Counted from the stretch's first letter, positions 18,983 to 29,930 are shown. The stretch is 64,000 nt of DNA from Myripristis murdjan (GCF_902150065.1 NC_043990.1:2891890-2955889); one strand, 5' to 3'. The notes: generated by a model from the sequence alone, not told the origin. Made by a program: numbers and translations.

Positions 18983-19492
18983 ATGACTTTGAGCTCCATC
19001 CTCATCTGGACTCTCCTCTGCTGCTGCTTGACAGGTAAAGTCCAGAGAATCCAAGTCCTCTCCTCTATGAAGATCCGTCCCTCTGAAATGAAGCGGAGAA
19101 AAGCATGACGCTGCTTTGTGTTTTTGTCTGTGTGTCCTCAGAGTCCAGAGGCCAGGTCACAGTGACTCAGCCTGGAGCAGTGAGGGCTGCTCCGGGAGCC
19201 TCCGTAACCATCACATGTAAAACCAGCCAGAACGTTTATGTTGGTACTGCCTTGGATGATGATTTTAATACTGTTAATGTAGACCTTCTATCTTGGTACC
19301 AACAGAGAGATGGAGAAGCTCCTAAACTCCTCATTTACTGGGCTAATACTCGAGAATCAGGGATTCCAGATCGTTTTACAGGTAGTGGATCAGGGAGTGA
19401 CTTCACTCTGACCATCAGTGGAGTCCAGGCTGAAGATGCAGCAGTTTACTACTGTCAGAGTGAACATGAAATCAACAGTCAAGCTGTGTTCA
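18983..19492 (+). CDS. Light-chain V segment V5 (family A, long CDR1)
   Basis: Leader exon 18983-19034, V exon 19142-19492. Long CDR1 as in V1 and V12 but of different sequence ([18 protein letters not shown]), keeping the DDD core. CDR2 WANTRES; FR3 [17 protein letters not shown]3 [12 protein letters not shown], with two acidic residues. Open with both cysteines. Counterpart of V12 in the second cluster. Confidence 0.94.
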
Positions 19493-19520
19493 CACAGTGA
19501 AAAAGCGTCGTACAAAAACC
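19493..19520 (+). other. V5 RSS, 12-bp spacer
   Basis: Heptamer 19493-19499, spacer AAAAAGCGTCGT, nonamer 19512-19520. Confidence 0.93.
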
Positions 19521-19598
19521 TCCCTCAGTCAGACTGAACAGAAACTCAAGTGACTGCTGCAGCTGGAAGCTACTGCAGGGACTGATACAGTTCACTGA

Positions 19599-19600
<2 letters not shown>

Positions 19601-19642
<42 letters not shown>

Positions 19643-19688
19643 ACACACTCACAGAAACACACACACACACACACACACAAACACACAT
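19601..19688. repeat. (CA)n microsatellite after V5
   Basis: Pure to about 19638, then interrupted CA repeats. Confidence 0.95.
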
Positions 19689-20174
19689 AAACACAGAGGA
19701 TTGGGTTGGCGGTAATTTAGAATTTTGTGAATATTAGTGTCAGTAACAGCCACCTGTAACCTTAACAAGGTGAAAGTTCCCCCAAATGAAGAGGACAGAT
19801 GTGTCTGTTCGTGGTGTGATCTCTAACTGTCCTCACTGAAGTCCTCCATTAAAAACAATGGTAGTCAGCTCTGAACTCCATGTGCCAACTGGCAAAAAGT
19901 TTTTGGACTCAGAGTCACTATACAGGACATCCAGAGGTGAAAGTGGGCCGACACAGTCCAGTACTTTGTACCACTAAAAGAGATGTGACACCCAGAGTCT
20001 TTTCACACATAGAAAAACTCTTTAGCTTTAATACTTTTAAATACCACGTATTATTCCTGCAAACAAATCAAACATCTTTAGATTTTGTCAACCCTAAGTG
20101 AGACTGTGTCATGTTAGTAAGATTTCAATGCATATTTTAGTGTAAACATAATGAACTTCCTCGTTACAATAACT
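19689..20174. other. V5-V6 spacer, left part
   Basis: No gene seen. The stretch from 19740 recurs after V6, V7 and V14; from 19985 it recurs after V7 (28197) and V12 (43250). Confidence 0.5.
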
Positions 20175-20592
20175 CCACTTGCTCCCGGTTAAATTCAGAA
20201 TTGACAAGAAAATCCTTCTATATACCTTCAAGGCCATCCATAACCTCGCCCCTCCCTATCTGTCAGACCTCCTCCACATTGCCTCATCCTCCCGTTCCCT
20301 CAGATCCTCCTCCTCCATCCACCTCACTGTGCCCTCCGCCCGCCTCAGCATCATGGTGAGCAGAGCCTTCAGCCGCTCTGCTCCCAAACTCTGGAACTCA
20401 CTCCCTCCGGACATCCGTATCATCGACTCTCTTCCTCAGTTCAAATCTAGACTCAAAACTCATCTGTTTAAAACTGCATACTCTCTGTTATTGCACTGTT
20501 TCCATTTTATTTCATACAGTTTTGTTTGCCTGTGTTTTTCTGTTTGTTTAATTTTTTGTAAAGTGTTTTTGAAAGGCGCTTATAAATAAAAT

Positions 20593-20631
<39 letters not shown>

Positions 20632-20632
20632 T
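20175..20632 (+). mobile_element. L2-type LINE 3' end
   Basis: The reading frame gives the C-terminal part of an L2/Maui-like ORF2: LPVKFRIDKKILLYTFKAI, LAPPYLSDLL, SAPKLWNSLPPDIR and FKSRLKTHLF, followed by the 3' UTR ending GAAAGGCGCTTATAAATAAA and an ATT microsatellite at 20596-20632. 5'-truncated, hence a dead copy. Absent from the paralogous spacers V7-V8 and V12-V13, so it inserted after they separated. Confidence 0.85.
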
Positions 20633-21500
20633 CTCTCACCATCTTAGTTGATCATACCTGATTTAAACTACTTTAACTATTTTAGATTATCTAAAATGCA
20701 CAGATAAAAATTCTTCTGCTGTGTTTGTATGTGCACAGCTGTGTTTATGTTTGACCTCTGACCTTCTCAAAGTCTGTTTTCCATCCACTGAGCTGTTCCT
20801 TCTCAACCTTCAAGATTGTGATGACTGATTCAGTCCAAACACAGGCACACACTTTCAATCATTTTCTTTGCTTAAGTTATTTTAGAGCAGCCTTTATAAA
20901 ATGGATAAAAGTACTATATTGTACACAACAGGTATTCATATTTAGAAATGAGTCACAGTCTTCAAGCTTCTATTTGAAATAGGGACACTTAAAGGATGTC
21001 CACTGTCACCACTTGGTTCAGGTCTTCAGTGGTTTGTAAAGATCCCTTTTATGTTGAATCCCTTTATGCTGATGACACTCTGCTTTTTATTTTGGATCCT
21101 GGTATATTTTCCCCTCACCATTGCAAATATGTCTTAATGTCCAAAAGGGGAATCTTCAGTTTCTCATTTCCCTCCGACTTCAGTAACCATGGCAACAGAT
21201 AGGCATCACTGCTGAACCATGGCAACAGACAAGTTTCACGAGTGAAGATAAATGATGAAAGATTCTTTTGCTATAAACGGACTTTTTGTATTTATCAAGC
21301 TATGATTTCTGTTTTATAAAAGTTGTACAGTAGTGTCATGACAACAAGAAACATTCTTCAGTCAGTCACAGCAAAAATTTATCAAACTCTGCCACAATAA
21401 AACAAAGGAGAAGAAATTCTTGGAGAAAAATGTTAACACAAATCAAACTGAATAAAACAACTTCAGTGACATCTGAATCAGACAGTTTGTCAAAATGATT
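20633..21500. other. V5-V6 spacer, right part with YADD fragment
   Basis: Plus-strand frame reads ESLYADDTLLFILDPG at about 21055-21105, a reverse-transcriptase catalytic box from an old L1-like LINE. The whole stretch is shared with V7-V8 and V12-V13 spacers. Confidence 0.6.
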
Positions 21501-21576
21501 GATCTATGAATTAATATCATGATGAGAGTATGTGTTTTGCTGTTGGAGTGGGTCAGAGCATTTCCATAGAGAGCCA

Positions 21577-21623
21577 CTTTGCATCAGCAGCACCATGCTC
21601 CAGTGCTCTGGGAGAGTTTATAG
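21577..21623 (+). promoter_or_regulatory. V6 promoter
   Basis: CTTTGCAT 21577-21584, TTTATAG 21617-21623; second upstream ORF at 21664. Confidence 0.75.
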
Positions 21624-21701
21624 TCCTGAGAGTTGAAGACTGGATGACTGACAGCTGTCCTTCATGACAACAGAAGCCCCAGAAATCCTCCTCATCCAAA
21701 C

Positions 21702-22184
21702 ATGACTTTGAGCTCCATCCTCATCTGGACTCTCCTCTGCTGCTGCTTGACAGGTAAAGTCCAGAGAATCAAAGTCCTCTCCTCTATGAAGATCCGTCCC
21801 TCTGAAATGAAGCGGAGAAAAGCATGACGCTGCTTTGTGTTTTTGTCTGTGTGTCCTCAGAGTCCAGAGGCCAGGTCACAGTGACTCAGCCTGGAGCAGT
21901 GAGGGCTGCTCTGGGAGCCTCCGTCACCATCACATGTAAAACCAGCCAGAATGTTTATGCTTCTGGAAGCACCCATGTTTTAGCCTGGTACCAACAGAGA
22001 GATGGAGAAACTCCTAAACTCCTCATTTACTATGCTAATCGTCGAGCATCAGGGATTCCAGGTCGTTTTACAGGCAATGGATCAGGGAGTGACTTCACTC
22101 TGACCATCAGTGGAGTCCAGGCTGAAGATGCAGCAGTTTACTACTGTCAGAGTTACCATGAAATCAGTAGTCAAGCTCTGTTCA
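21702..22184 (+). CDS. Light-chain V segment V6 (family A)
   Basis: Leader exon 21702-21753, V exon 21861-22184. CDR1 [16 protein letters not shown]2 YANRRAS, CDR3 [12 protein letters not shown]. Open with both cysteines. In FR3 the usual [10 protein letters not shown] is [10 protein letters not shown], which creates an N-G-S glycosylation sequon not seen in the other V genes. Closest relative in the window is V14, with which it shares flanks. Confidence 0.94.
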
Positions 22185-22212
22185 CACAGTGAAAAAGCGT
22201 CGTACAAAAACC
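22185..22212 (+). other. V6 RSS, 12-bp spacer
   Basis: Heptamer 22185-22191, spacer AAAAAGCGTCGT, nonamer 22204-22212. Confidence 0.93.
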
Positions 22213-22295
22213 TCCCTCAGTCAGACTGAACAGAAACTGAAGTGACTGCTGCAGCTGGAAGCTACTGCAGGGACTGATACAGTTCACTGAGGACC

Positions 22296-22331
<36 letters not shown>
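22296..22331. repeat. (CA)n microsatellite after V6
   Basis: CA tract about 105 bp past the heptamer. Positions 22332-22855 hold no gene and match 49460-49970. Confidence 0.95.
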
Positions 22332-22334
<3 letters not shown>

Positions 22335-23162
22335 GTGGTAATTTAAATAATTTAACATTTTGTGAATTTTAGTGTCACATACAGCCACCTCTAACTTCAA
22401 AAAGTTCCCCCAAATGTAGAGGACACGTGTCTGTTCGTGGTGTGATCTCTAACTGTCTTCACTGAAATCCTCCATTTAAAACAATGGTAGTGAGCTCTGA
22501 GCTCCATGCCAACTGTGAAAAGGTTTTTTGACTCAGAGTCGCTACACAGGACATCCAGAGGTGAAAGTGGACTGATACAGCCCAGTACTTTGTACCACTA
22601 AAAGATTCAGAGCCAAAACAGGGGAAAGCAGCTCCCGAAAATACAACAAATTAAAATCAACACACTAAACAAATAATAATTTAGTGTAACATTAAAGACT
22701 TGATAATTTTGCATCCTTAAAATATAAAACTGCATCTGTAGGCAATGTTTTGAATCTCTAAGAAGATGAAAAAAGCTTGCTGGCTCAGTGTCACTCATGT
22801 GTGTGTGAGAGTATGTGTGTGTGTGTGAGGGTGTGTGTGTTTGTTTGTTTGTTAGTGTATTTCTGTGAACATCCCACAATCGCTGCCTTTTACCTTTTGA
22901 CAAAAGTCCGCAAGGAACTGAAAGACAACCCTCCCAGCAGGCCTGTCATTTCAGCCAGTGGCTCCCTGACTGAACCAGCCTCCCAGTATATTGACTACTT
23001 CATAAAACCCCTGGTCCCATCACTCCCGTCCTACATCAAGGACACCAATCAGGTTCTGAAGAAAATAGATTCCCTCAAAACCATCCAGTATGATTTTCTG
23101 GCCACCTGTGATGTACAATCTCTTTTCTCCAACATTGTACACACAGCGAGTCTCCATGCCGA

Positions 23163-24378
23163 TGTGAGGGCTGGCCTCTGTGTGGGGAGCACCGCCCCTA
23201 GTAGGCAGGGTTACATATATATATATATAAGCCCAGGTGGGCTTATATATATATATATATAGGACAATTATTCTTTGTTTGAAGCCTGGTGGCTGCAGGG
23301 AGGGTTGTGTGTGCAGGTAAGCTGGTGGGTAACTGCATGTTGGCAGGCATTTGTGGCTGATGTTAAATTAGTATTTTTTTTGTATGTAGAGTGGTGTTGC
23401 AGCTGAAACATCAGTGTTCTTGAAGCGTGCTGCTTAGGCCAACATTGGACAGGTAGGCCGCAGTCCCCTAAATTTGTTTTATGTTTGGACTCATGAAATG
23501 TAGTGAGTGATCTTTTTTTTGTTCTCTAGGAGCTGACCGTGTGCCGTTCCCCAGTGTGGGACAGGGCAGCCATATTATTTATTGGTGGAAAATTCCCCAA
23601 GGTGGAAAGGTATTACAATTTTGAATGGTAAAATAGGAGGTCTAGTCCCTCTTTTTGCTACTGTCATGTTTACACTGTCAATTCCCCCCTCTAGCCTGGT
23701 TGCCAGACTGCTGCTTTGCCTGGATGAAATTTAACACTGTTTTGCCGGGATTAATGCTGGAGGGTCTTCCTGTGTTTCCAGCCAGATTGTGGTGAATTGT
23801 GAAAATGTACCTGCGACCCTTAAGACTGTTCCGGGACTGTCAGTGTTGAACTTTGTACTGTTTTGGATTGGAAGATGTCTTTTTAACTAGTGTATTATCA
23901 ACTGACTTTTATTGTAGTTTTGCTTTGTGTTTCCTAGGCAGTGTGGAGACCTGCGGGGAGCACTTGGGCCCCTCTGGCTTGCCGTGTGATTGTGGTTTAT
24001 GATTTGATGGTGGTGGTCACTTGGTTGTGTCTGTTTTCTCTTTTTTATTTATTCTTAGGACCGTGTGGCGTGCAGTGTGCGCATGTGCATGGGTGTACCC
24101 TGGGCTGCAATTGAACCTCCCTGCAGGAGACCCACTGCCCCCTTTTCTTCTCCCCTGTAGTTTTTAGGGCAGATGCCTTATCTCGCAGTTGATATTGTCT
24201 TTTAGCTGGTGTTAAATAAAACTTTGACTGTGGTTCTTTTGGCTTATTTCACCGACCCACCCAACTGAAAGTGTCTCCTTCTCGTTTACAATAAAATTCT
24301 AATTGTGAACCGAATACACGTCTCTCCGCTCTCTCTGAACTTTAAATTGTTTGTGTCCACCCTTTGGGCCGGGTCACA
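23163..24378. mobile_element. 1.2-kb insertion with solo-LTR-like ends
   Basis: Comparison with copy 2 at about 50270 (CTCCATGCCATGGAAC uninterrupted) shows that this block is inserted. It begins TGTGAGG and ends GGTCACA, and holds AATAAA motifs near its right end, as a solo LTR would. No coding capacity and no clear target-site duplication. Near its left end is a near-cruciform with a 21-bp stem (23215-23235 with 23238-23258). Family unknown. It is younger than the block duplication. Confidence 0.5.
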
Positions 24379-25671
24379 CCATGGAACATTTCCTCAACTA
24401 ACATGAAGATGATCATTTTCATCTGGAAAGGCAGGGAATCGGACGTTCTACATTTCCATAATTATATGAATTCGATCAATAACAATATCATATTGTTCCT
24501 AGAATACTCAACAGATAAAATCAACTTCCTTGACCTCACTATCTTTATAGGAGAGGACCAACAGCTGCACACCTCCATCTACAGGAAAGCCACAGACAGA
24601 AACACCATCCTACACGCTGACAGCTTCCATCCTCCTCACTTAAAGAAAAACATTCCACAGGGCCAATTCTTACGTCTCAGACACATTTGTGATCAAGATC
24701 AGGATTTCATGGCACGGTCTCACAACATGGCAGAGAGATTCACTGAACGCAAATACAAACCCAGCATCATCTCAGAGGCACGCCGGAAAGCCACCACACT
24801 GGACAGACACTCCATGTTGCATGGCACCAAGCCAGCTAGAGAAAACACCAACAAGGTCTGTTTCACTGCCACAGACAGCACTTTGGCACCTCAGATCAAC
24901 AACATCATTAAATCTAACTGGAACATCATCACCTATGACAGCACACTCACCACCCCCATTACCTCCTACAGAAAAGCCCCATCCATCAGGGACAAACTCG
25001 TCCACAGTTCTCTGCCTGCAGACCAGAAACAATCTTGGCCCAGGAGACCAAGGGGCAACTGCAGGTGTGGTAGCTGCAATCACTGTAACAACATCACACA
25101 CACACAAACATTCATGGACCCGAGAACAAACCATACCTACCAACACAGACACTTCTTCACCTGCAATACCACCTTTGTTGTAGATCGCCTCACCTGCCCC
25201 TGTGGATGTTTTGACATTGGTCGCACTAAACGCAGACTCAGGGATCGCCTCAGTGAACACAAATACACCATCAGAACAAAAAACCCGGACTACCCCATGG
25301 CCAGGCACTTTAATGAATCCCACAACAGCAATGACTCCCTGCTCAGAGTAGAGGGGATTGAACATATCCCCCTGACCACAAGAGGGGGTGATCGCCTCAA
25401 GAAACTTCTCCAGAGAGACTTTTTGGATTTTTAAATTTGATGCCATGACATTTCCTGTCTCAAATGAAGAAATAGACTATAGACCTTTTCTATGAAACAC
25501 CTGATCCCATACCTATACTCACATTCACATATACATACGTACATACATATACACGTTTTTTTCCTGTTTCTACCCTCACCTAAAATACTTTATTTTGAAA
25601 TTTGCATTTTATTTTTCCAACCAGAAGCACCTAACTCTTTAAGTTGACTGCATACCTGTGCATACAGACTC

Positions 25672-25709
25672 TGCCCTGACGAAGGCCAACAGGCTGAAAC
25701 GTGTCGGCA
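25672..25709 (+). ncRNA. Hammerhead-ribozyme-like motif
   Basis: The core CTGACGA (25676-25682) and GAAAC are separated by stem II GGCC/GGCT with loop AACA. The segment ACGTGT gives a minimal two-pair stem III, then the cleavage-site C at 25705, and TGCC/GGCA closes stem I. All conserved core bases of the hammerhead (CUGANGA, GAAA, UH) are present. Penelope-like elements are known to carry such ribozymes with very short stem III. Stem II contains one G-U pair and a bulged A. Confidence 0.6.
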
Positions 25710-25830
25710 AACTCTACCACTCTACTCTCTTTCCTACTTTCCTTTGTCTCTTTCCTTCTCCACGAGTGTCGCCTTGGACCTGCCATCAGACCACAACCAC
25801 ACAGTAAGTGGCCTCTGGCACCGTTATCAC

Positions 25831-26247
25831 AGTGTTTTGAATCTATTTCAAGCTGACAAGGTCCAAACCCAATCATGTGATATAATTATGAAGTTCAGGT
25901 TTTCCTCTTGAAGGCACATCAGGAGGATCAATTCAGAGCAGATGGAAATATTTTTCTGACATTAATAAATCAAAGCATACTGAGTACATAAGACTTCTCA
26001 AGACAGACTAAATGACAAAAACATCACAATGAATTACAATGGAACATTTTCAACGATAAACATGTGAACGAAAAATAGTTGAATAAAAATGCCATTGAAA
26101 TCAAGTGTGTAATAAATAGATTTTCTGTACTGATGAGAGTGTGGGAGTGTTCTCTTCCAGGATGACATCACCCCCATACTTTTATTAAGACCTTTTATTA
26201 ATCTCATGTACATGAGGATCATTTAAATAGTTAATGCTCCCAGCACT

Positions 26248-26284
<37 letters not shown>

Positions 26285-26600
26285 TGCATCAGCACAGAAA
26301 AATTATATGAATATAAATAGTTTACATTATATTGGAAATAAAAAAGGCAAATTTACTTTTTATTATATATATATATATTTTTTAAATTAATAATAGTATT
26401 AGTTAACATGTTATTGAATATCAAGAAGATGAAGTAAAATGGAAGAAGATTGGATTTTTAATGCATTTTCAGCTACAATTTGGCTTTTGGTTTTGTTGAA
26501 AGAAAGGTCAAAATAAATCTACATAACTATAATGGGTTATTTTGGACATTTTGAAAAGAAACCATCAGGTACATTGTAAACTAATATCAGTATAAAAACG
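25831..26600. other. Spacer before V7 with relic C-family V promoter region
   Basis: Positions 26160-26285 resemble the upstream flank of C-family V genes (CATGTACATGAGGATCATTT then a TG tract at 26249-26281), but no V follows; sequence passes instead to GCATCAGCACAGAAA, like the tail of the enhancer block. No gene seen. Confidence 0.5.
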
Positions 26601-26661
26601 TCCTGATGAGAGTAATGAGTGTCCCTGTTGGAGTGGGTCAGAGCATTTCCATAGAGAGCCA

Positions 26662-26708
26662 CTTTGCATCAGCAGCACCATGCTCCAGTGCTCTGGGAGA
26701 GTTTATAG
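26662..26708 (+). promoter_or_regulatory. V7 promoter
   Basis: CTTTGCAT 26662-26669, TTTATAG 26702-26708; second upstream ORF at 26749. Confidence 0.75.
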
Positions 26709-26786
26709 TCCTGAGAGTTGAAGACTGGATGACTGACAGCTGTCCTTCATGACAACAGAAGCCCCAGAAATCCTCCTCATCCAAAC

Positions 26787-27269
26787 ATGACTTTGAGCTC
26801 CATCCTCATCTGGACTCTCCTCTGCTGCTGCTTGACAGGTAAAGTCCAGAGAATCAAAGTCCTCTCCTCTATGAAGATCCGTCCCTCTGAAATGAAGCGG
26901 AGAAAAGCATGACGCTGCTTTGTGTTTTTGTCTGTGTGTCCTCAGAGACCAGAGGCCAGGTCACAGTGACTCAGCCTGGAGCAGTGAGCGCTGCTCTGGG
27001 AGCCTCCGTCACCATCACATGTAAAACCAGCCAGAATGTTTATGTTTGGAACAGCTACCAACGTTTAGCCTGGTACCAACAGAGAGATGGAGAAATTCCT
27101 AAACGCCTCATTTACAATGCTAATACTCGAGCATCAGGGATTCCAGGTCGTTTTACAGGCAGTGGATCAGGGAGTGACTTCACTCTGACCATCAGTGGAG
27201 TCCAGGCTGAAGATGCAGCAGTTTACTACTGTCAGAGTTACCACTATATCAACAGTAAAGATGTGTTCA
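26787..27269 (+). CDS. Light-chain V segment V7 (family A)
   Basis: Leader exon 26787-26838, V exon 26946-27269. Mature start [22 protein letters not shown]1 [15 protein letters not shown]2 [18 protein letters not shown]2 NANTRAS, CDR3 [12 protein letters not shown]. Open with both cysteines; probably functional. Its positional counterpart is V15, yet CDR1 has diverged completely. Confidence 0.94.
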
Positions 27270-27297
27270 CACAGTGAAAAAGCGTCGTACAAAAACC
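27270..27297 (+). other. V7 RSS, 12-bp spacer
   Basis: Heptamer 27270-27276, spacer AAAAAGCGTCGT, nonamer 27289-27297. Confidence 0.93.
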
Positions 27298-27375
27298 TCC
27301 CTCAGTCAGACTGAACAGAAACTGAAGTGACTGCTGCAGCTGGAAGCTACTGCAGGGACTGATACAGTTCACTGA

Positions 27376-27377
<2 letters not shown>

Positions 27378-27424
<47 letters not shown>
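27378..27424. repeat. (CA)n microsatellite after V7
   Basis: Longest uninterrupted CA tract in the window, about 23 units. Confidence 0.95.
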
Positions 27425-27429
<5 letters not shown>

Positions 27430-27829
27430 GACTGGGTTAGTGGTAATTTAGAATTTTGTGAATTTTAGTGTCACTAACAGCCACCTCTAACCTCAAAAAA
27501 GTGAAAGTTCCCCGAAATGCAGAGGACAGTTGTGCCCGTTTGTGGTGTGATCTCTAACTGTCCTGACTGACATCCTCCATTAAAAACAATGGTAGTGAGC
27601 TCTGAGCTCCATGTGCCAAATGGCAAAATGTTTTTTTGACTCAGAGTCCATCCCGAGGTGAAAGTGGGCTGGCACAGTCCAGTACTTTTTACCACTAAAA
27701 GACTCTGTGACACTCACAATAGTTGCTTTTATCCAACTTGTACACACGTACAACCTGTATGATCACAGAGAGAAAACACATCTGCTGGTTCAACACAATC
27801 ATGGGTAAAAACAGGCTGGCAAGACACAC

Positions 27830-28200
27830 AGGTGAATCCAGTGGGACAAACTGGCAAAGATTACAGAGAACTGACAGGGATTAATACTGCTGGGTTAGTT
27901 AGCAGATTAGATGATTGGAAGAAGAGCGGTGCAGAAAGGCGGAGCTGGACATGTGGAGACAGGTGAGCAGGTGAGGTGACAGATGACTGGATGAGGTTTG
28001 GGGCAGGAAGGTGGAGACAGGGGAGAGCAGGAGAGGTGAGGCGGATGACAGGACTGACACAAGGAGGGCTGGGAATACAGGAAGTGCAGGGAGACAAACA
28101 CAACCAACAGACACAAAAGGCAAACACAAAAATAGAGTCAGGGGATGACTGGTGAACAAAAGAGAAACAGACAAAACTGATCCAAAACCAGGAGATGTGA
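27830..28200. repeat. Interspersed repeat, shared with V12-V13 spacer
   Basis: A purine-rich stretch (GGAGACAGG and GACAGGACTGACAC motifs) nearly identical to 42895-43250. Minus-strand open frames here are low-complexity and not gene-like. It is absent from the V5-V6 spacer, which is otherwise homologous. Confidence 0.5.
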
Positions 28201-29275
28201 CACCCAGAGTCTTTTCACACATAGTAAAACTCTTTAGCTTTAATACTTTAAAATAACAAGTATTATTCCTGCAAACAAATCAAACATCTTTATATTTTGT
28301 CAACACTGAGTGAGACTGTGTCATGTTAATAATAAGATTTCAATGCAGATTTTAGTGTAAACATAATGAACATCCCATTTACAATATTTTCTTACCATCT
28401 TAGTTGGTCATACCTGATTTAAACTACTTTAACTGCTTTAAATGATCTAAAATGAACATAAATATTTGCTGTGTTTGTATGTGTACAGCTGTGTTTGTGT
28501 TTGACCTCTGACCTTCTTAAAGTCTGTTTTACATCCACTGAGCTGTTCCTTCTCAACCTTCAAGACTGTGATGACTGATTCAGTCCAAACATAGGCACAC
28601 ACTTTCAATCACTTAATTTGATGAAGTTTATTTTATAGCAGCTTTTATAAAATGGATAAAAGTACTATATTGTACACAACAGGTATTCATATTTAGAAAT
28701 GAGTCACAGTCTTGAAGCTTTTATTTGAAAAGGAAACACATGAAGGTTTTCCATGGTTACCACTTTTATTTGGTTCAGGTCTTCAGTGGTTTGTAAAGAT
28801 CCCTTTAATGTTGAATCCCTTTATGCTGATGACACCCTGCTTTTTATTTCTGATCCTGATATATTTTCTACCTTAACATTTAAAATTTGTTTTAATATCC
28901 AAAAGGGGAATTTTGGGTTTTTCATTTCCTTCTTAGCTCAGTAACTATGGCAACAGATAGGCATCACTGCTGAACCATGGCAGCGGACAATTTTCACGAG
29001 TGAAGATAAATGATGAAAGATGTATCCTCTTGCTATAAACGGACTTTTTCTATTTATCAAGCTTTGATTTCTGTATTATAACGTTTGTATAGCAGTGACA
29101 TGAGAACAGGAAACATTTTTCAGTCAGTTACAGCAAAAATCAATCAAACTCTGCCACAATAAAACAGCAGAGAAGAAATTCTTGGAGAAAAATGTTAACA
29201 CATATTAAGATAAATTAAAAAGCTCAATCAACAGTTTGTTAAATTGATTGAATTGATCAACTGATTAACATCCTG
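28201..29275. other. V7-V8 spacer, right part
   Basis: Shared with V5-V6 and V12-V13 spacers, including the LYADDTLLFI fragment near 28815-28850. No gene. Confidence 0.6.
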
Positions 29276-29331
29276 ATGAGAGTAATGTGTGTCTCTGTTG
29301 GAGTGGGTCAGAGCATTTCCATAGAGAGCCA

Positions 29332-29378
29332 CTTTGCATCAGCAGCACCATGCTCCAGTGCTCTGGGAGAGTTTATAG
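29332..29378 (+). promoter_or_regulatory. V8 promoter
   Basis: CTTTGCAT 29332-29339, TTTATAG 29372-29378; second upstream ORF at 29419. Confidence 0.75.
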
Positions 29379-29456
29379 TCCTGAGAGTTGAAGACTGGAT
29401 GACTGACAGCTGTCCTTCATGACAACAGAAGCCCCAGAAATCCTCCTCATCCAAAC

Positions 29457-29930
29457 ATGACTTTGAGCTCCATCCTCATCTGGACTCTCCTCTGCTGCTG
29501 CTTGACAGGTAAAGTCCAGAGAATCAAAGTCCTCTCCTCTATGAAGATCCATCCCTCTGAAATGAAGCGGAGAAAAGCATGACGCTGCTTTGTGTTTTTG
29601 TCTGTGTGTCCTCAGAGTCCAGAGGCCAGGTCACAGTGACTCAGCCTGGAGCAGTGAGGGCTGCTCTGGGAGCCTCCGTCACCATCACATGTAAAACCAG
29701 CCAGAATGTTTATGCTTCTGGAAGCACCCACTATTTAGCCTGGTACCAACAGAGAGATGGAGAAATTCCTAAACGGCTCATTTATGATGCTACTACTCGA
29801 GCATCAGGGATTCCAGGTCGTTTTACAGGCAGTGGATCAGGGAGTGACTTCACTCTGACCATCAGTGGAGTCCAGGCTGAAGATGCAGCAGTTTACTACT
29901 GTCAGAGTTACCACAGTGGTGGAGTGTTCA
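29457..29930 (+). CDS. Light-chain V segment V8 (family A, short CDR3)
   Basis: Leader exon 29457-29508, V exon 29616-29930. CDR1 [16 protein letters not shown]2 DATTRAS, short germline CDR3 QSYHSGGVF as in B-family V13. Open with both cysteines. The codons for H-S contain an extra heptamer-like CACAGTG at 29912-29918, 19 bp before the real one. Confidence 0.94.

Larger units (their letters stand above)
22860..25830 (+). mobile_element. Penelope-like retroelement fossil, copy 1, with nested insertion
   Basis: The left part reads as a Penelope/Neptune-type reverse transcriptase (AAFYLLTKVRKE, RPVISASGSLTEPASQYIDYF, LPSYIKDTNQVL). The right part (24381-25434) reads as the linker and a GIY-YIG-like endonuclease region with CRCGSCNHC, LTCPCGCFDIGRTKRRLRDR and YPMARHFNESHN. 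The element is 5'-truncated, broken, and interrupted by a 1.2-kb insertion. A hammerhead-like ribozyme lies in the 3' part. The same element sits between V14 and V15, with shared flanks, so it was present before that block duplicated. Confidence 0.85.

Noticed and set aside
24772-25446. 224-codon minus-strand frame, repeated at 50661-51254
   Set aside because: It is antisense to the Penelope-like endonuclease part and has no family features of its own.
27861-28222. Minus-strand Ser/Pro/Leu-rich frames, repeated at 42916-43239
   Set aside because: They arise from a purine-rich dispersed repeat; both copies sit in duplicated spacers.
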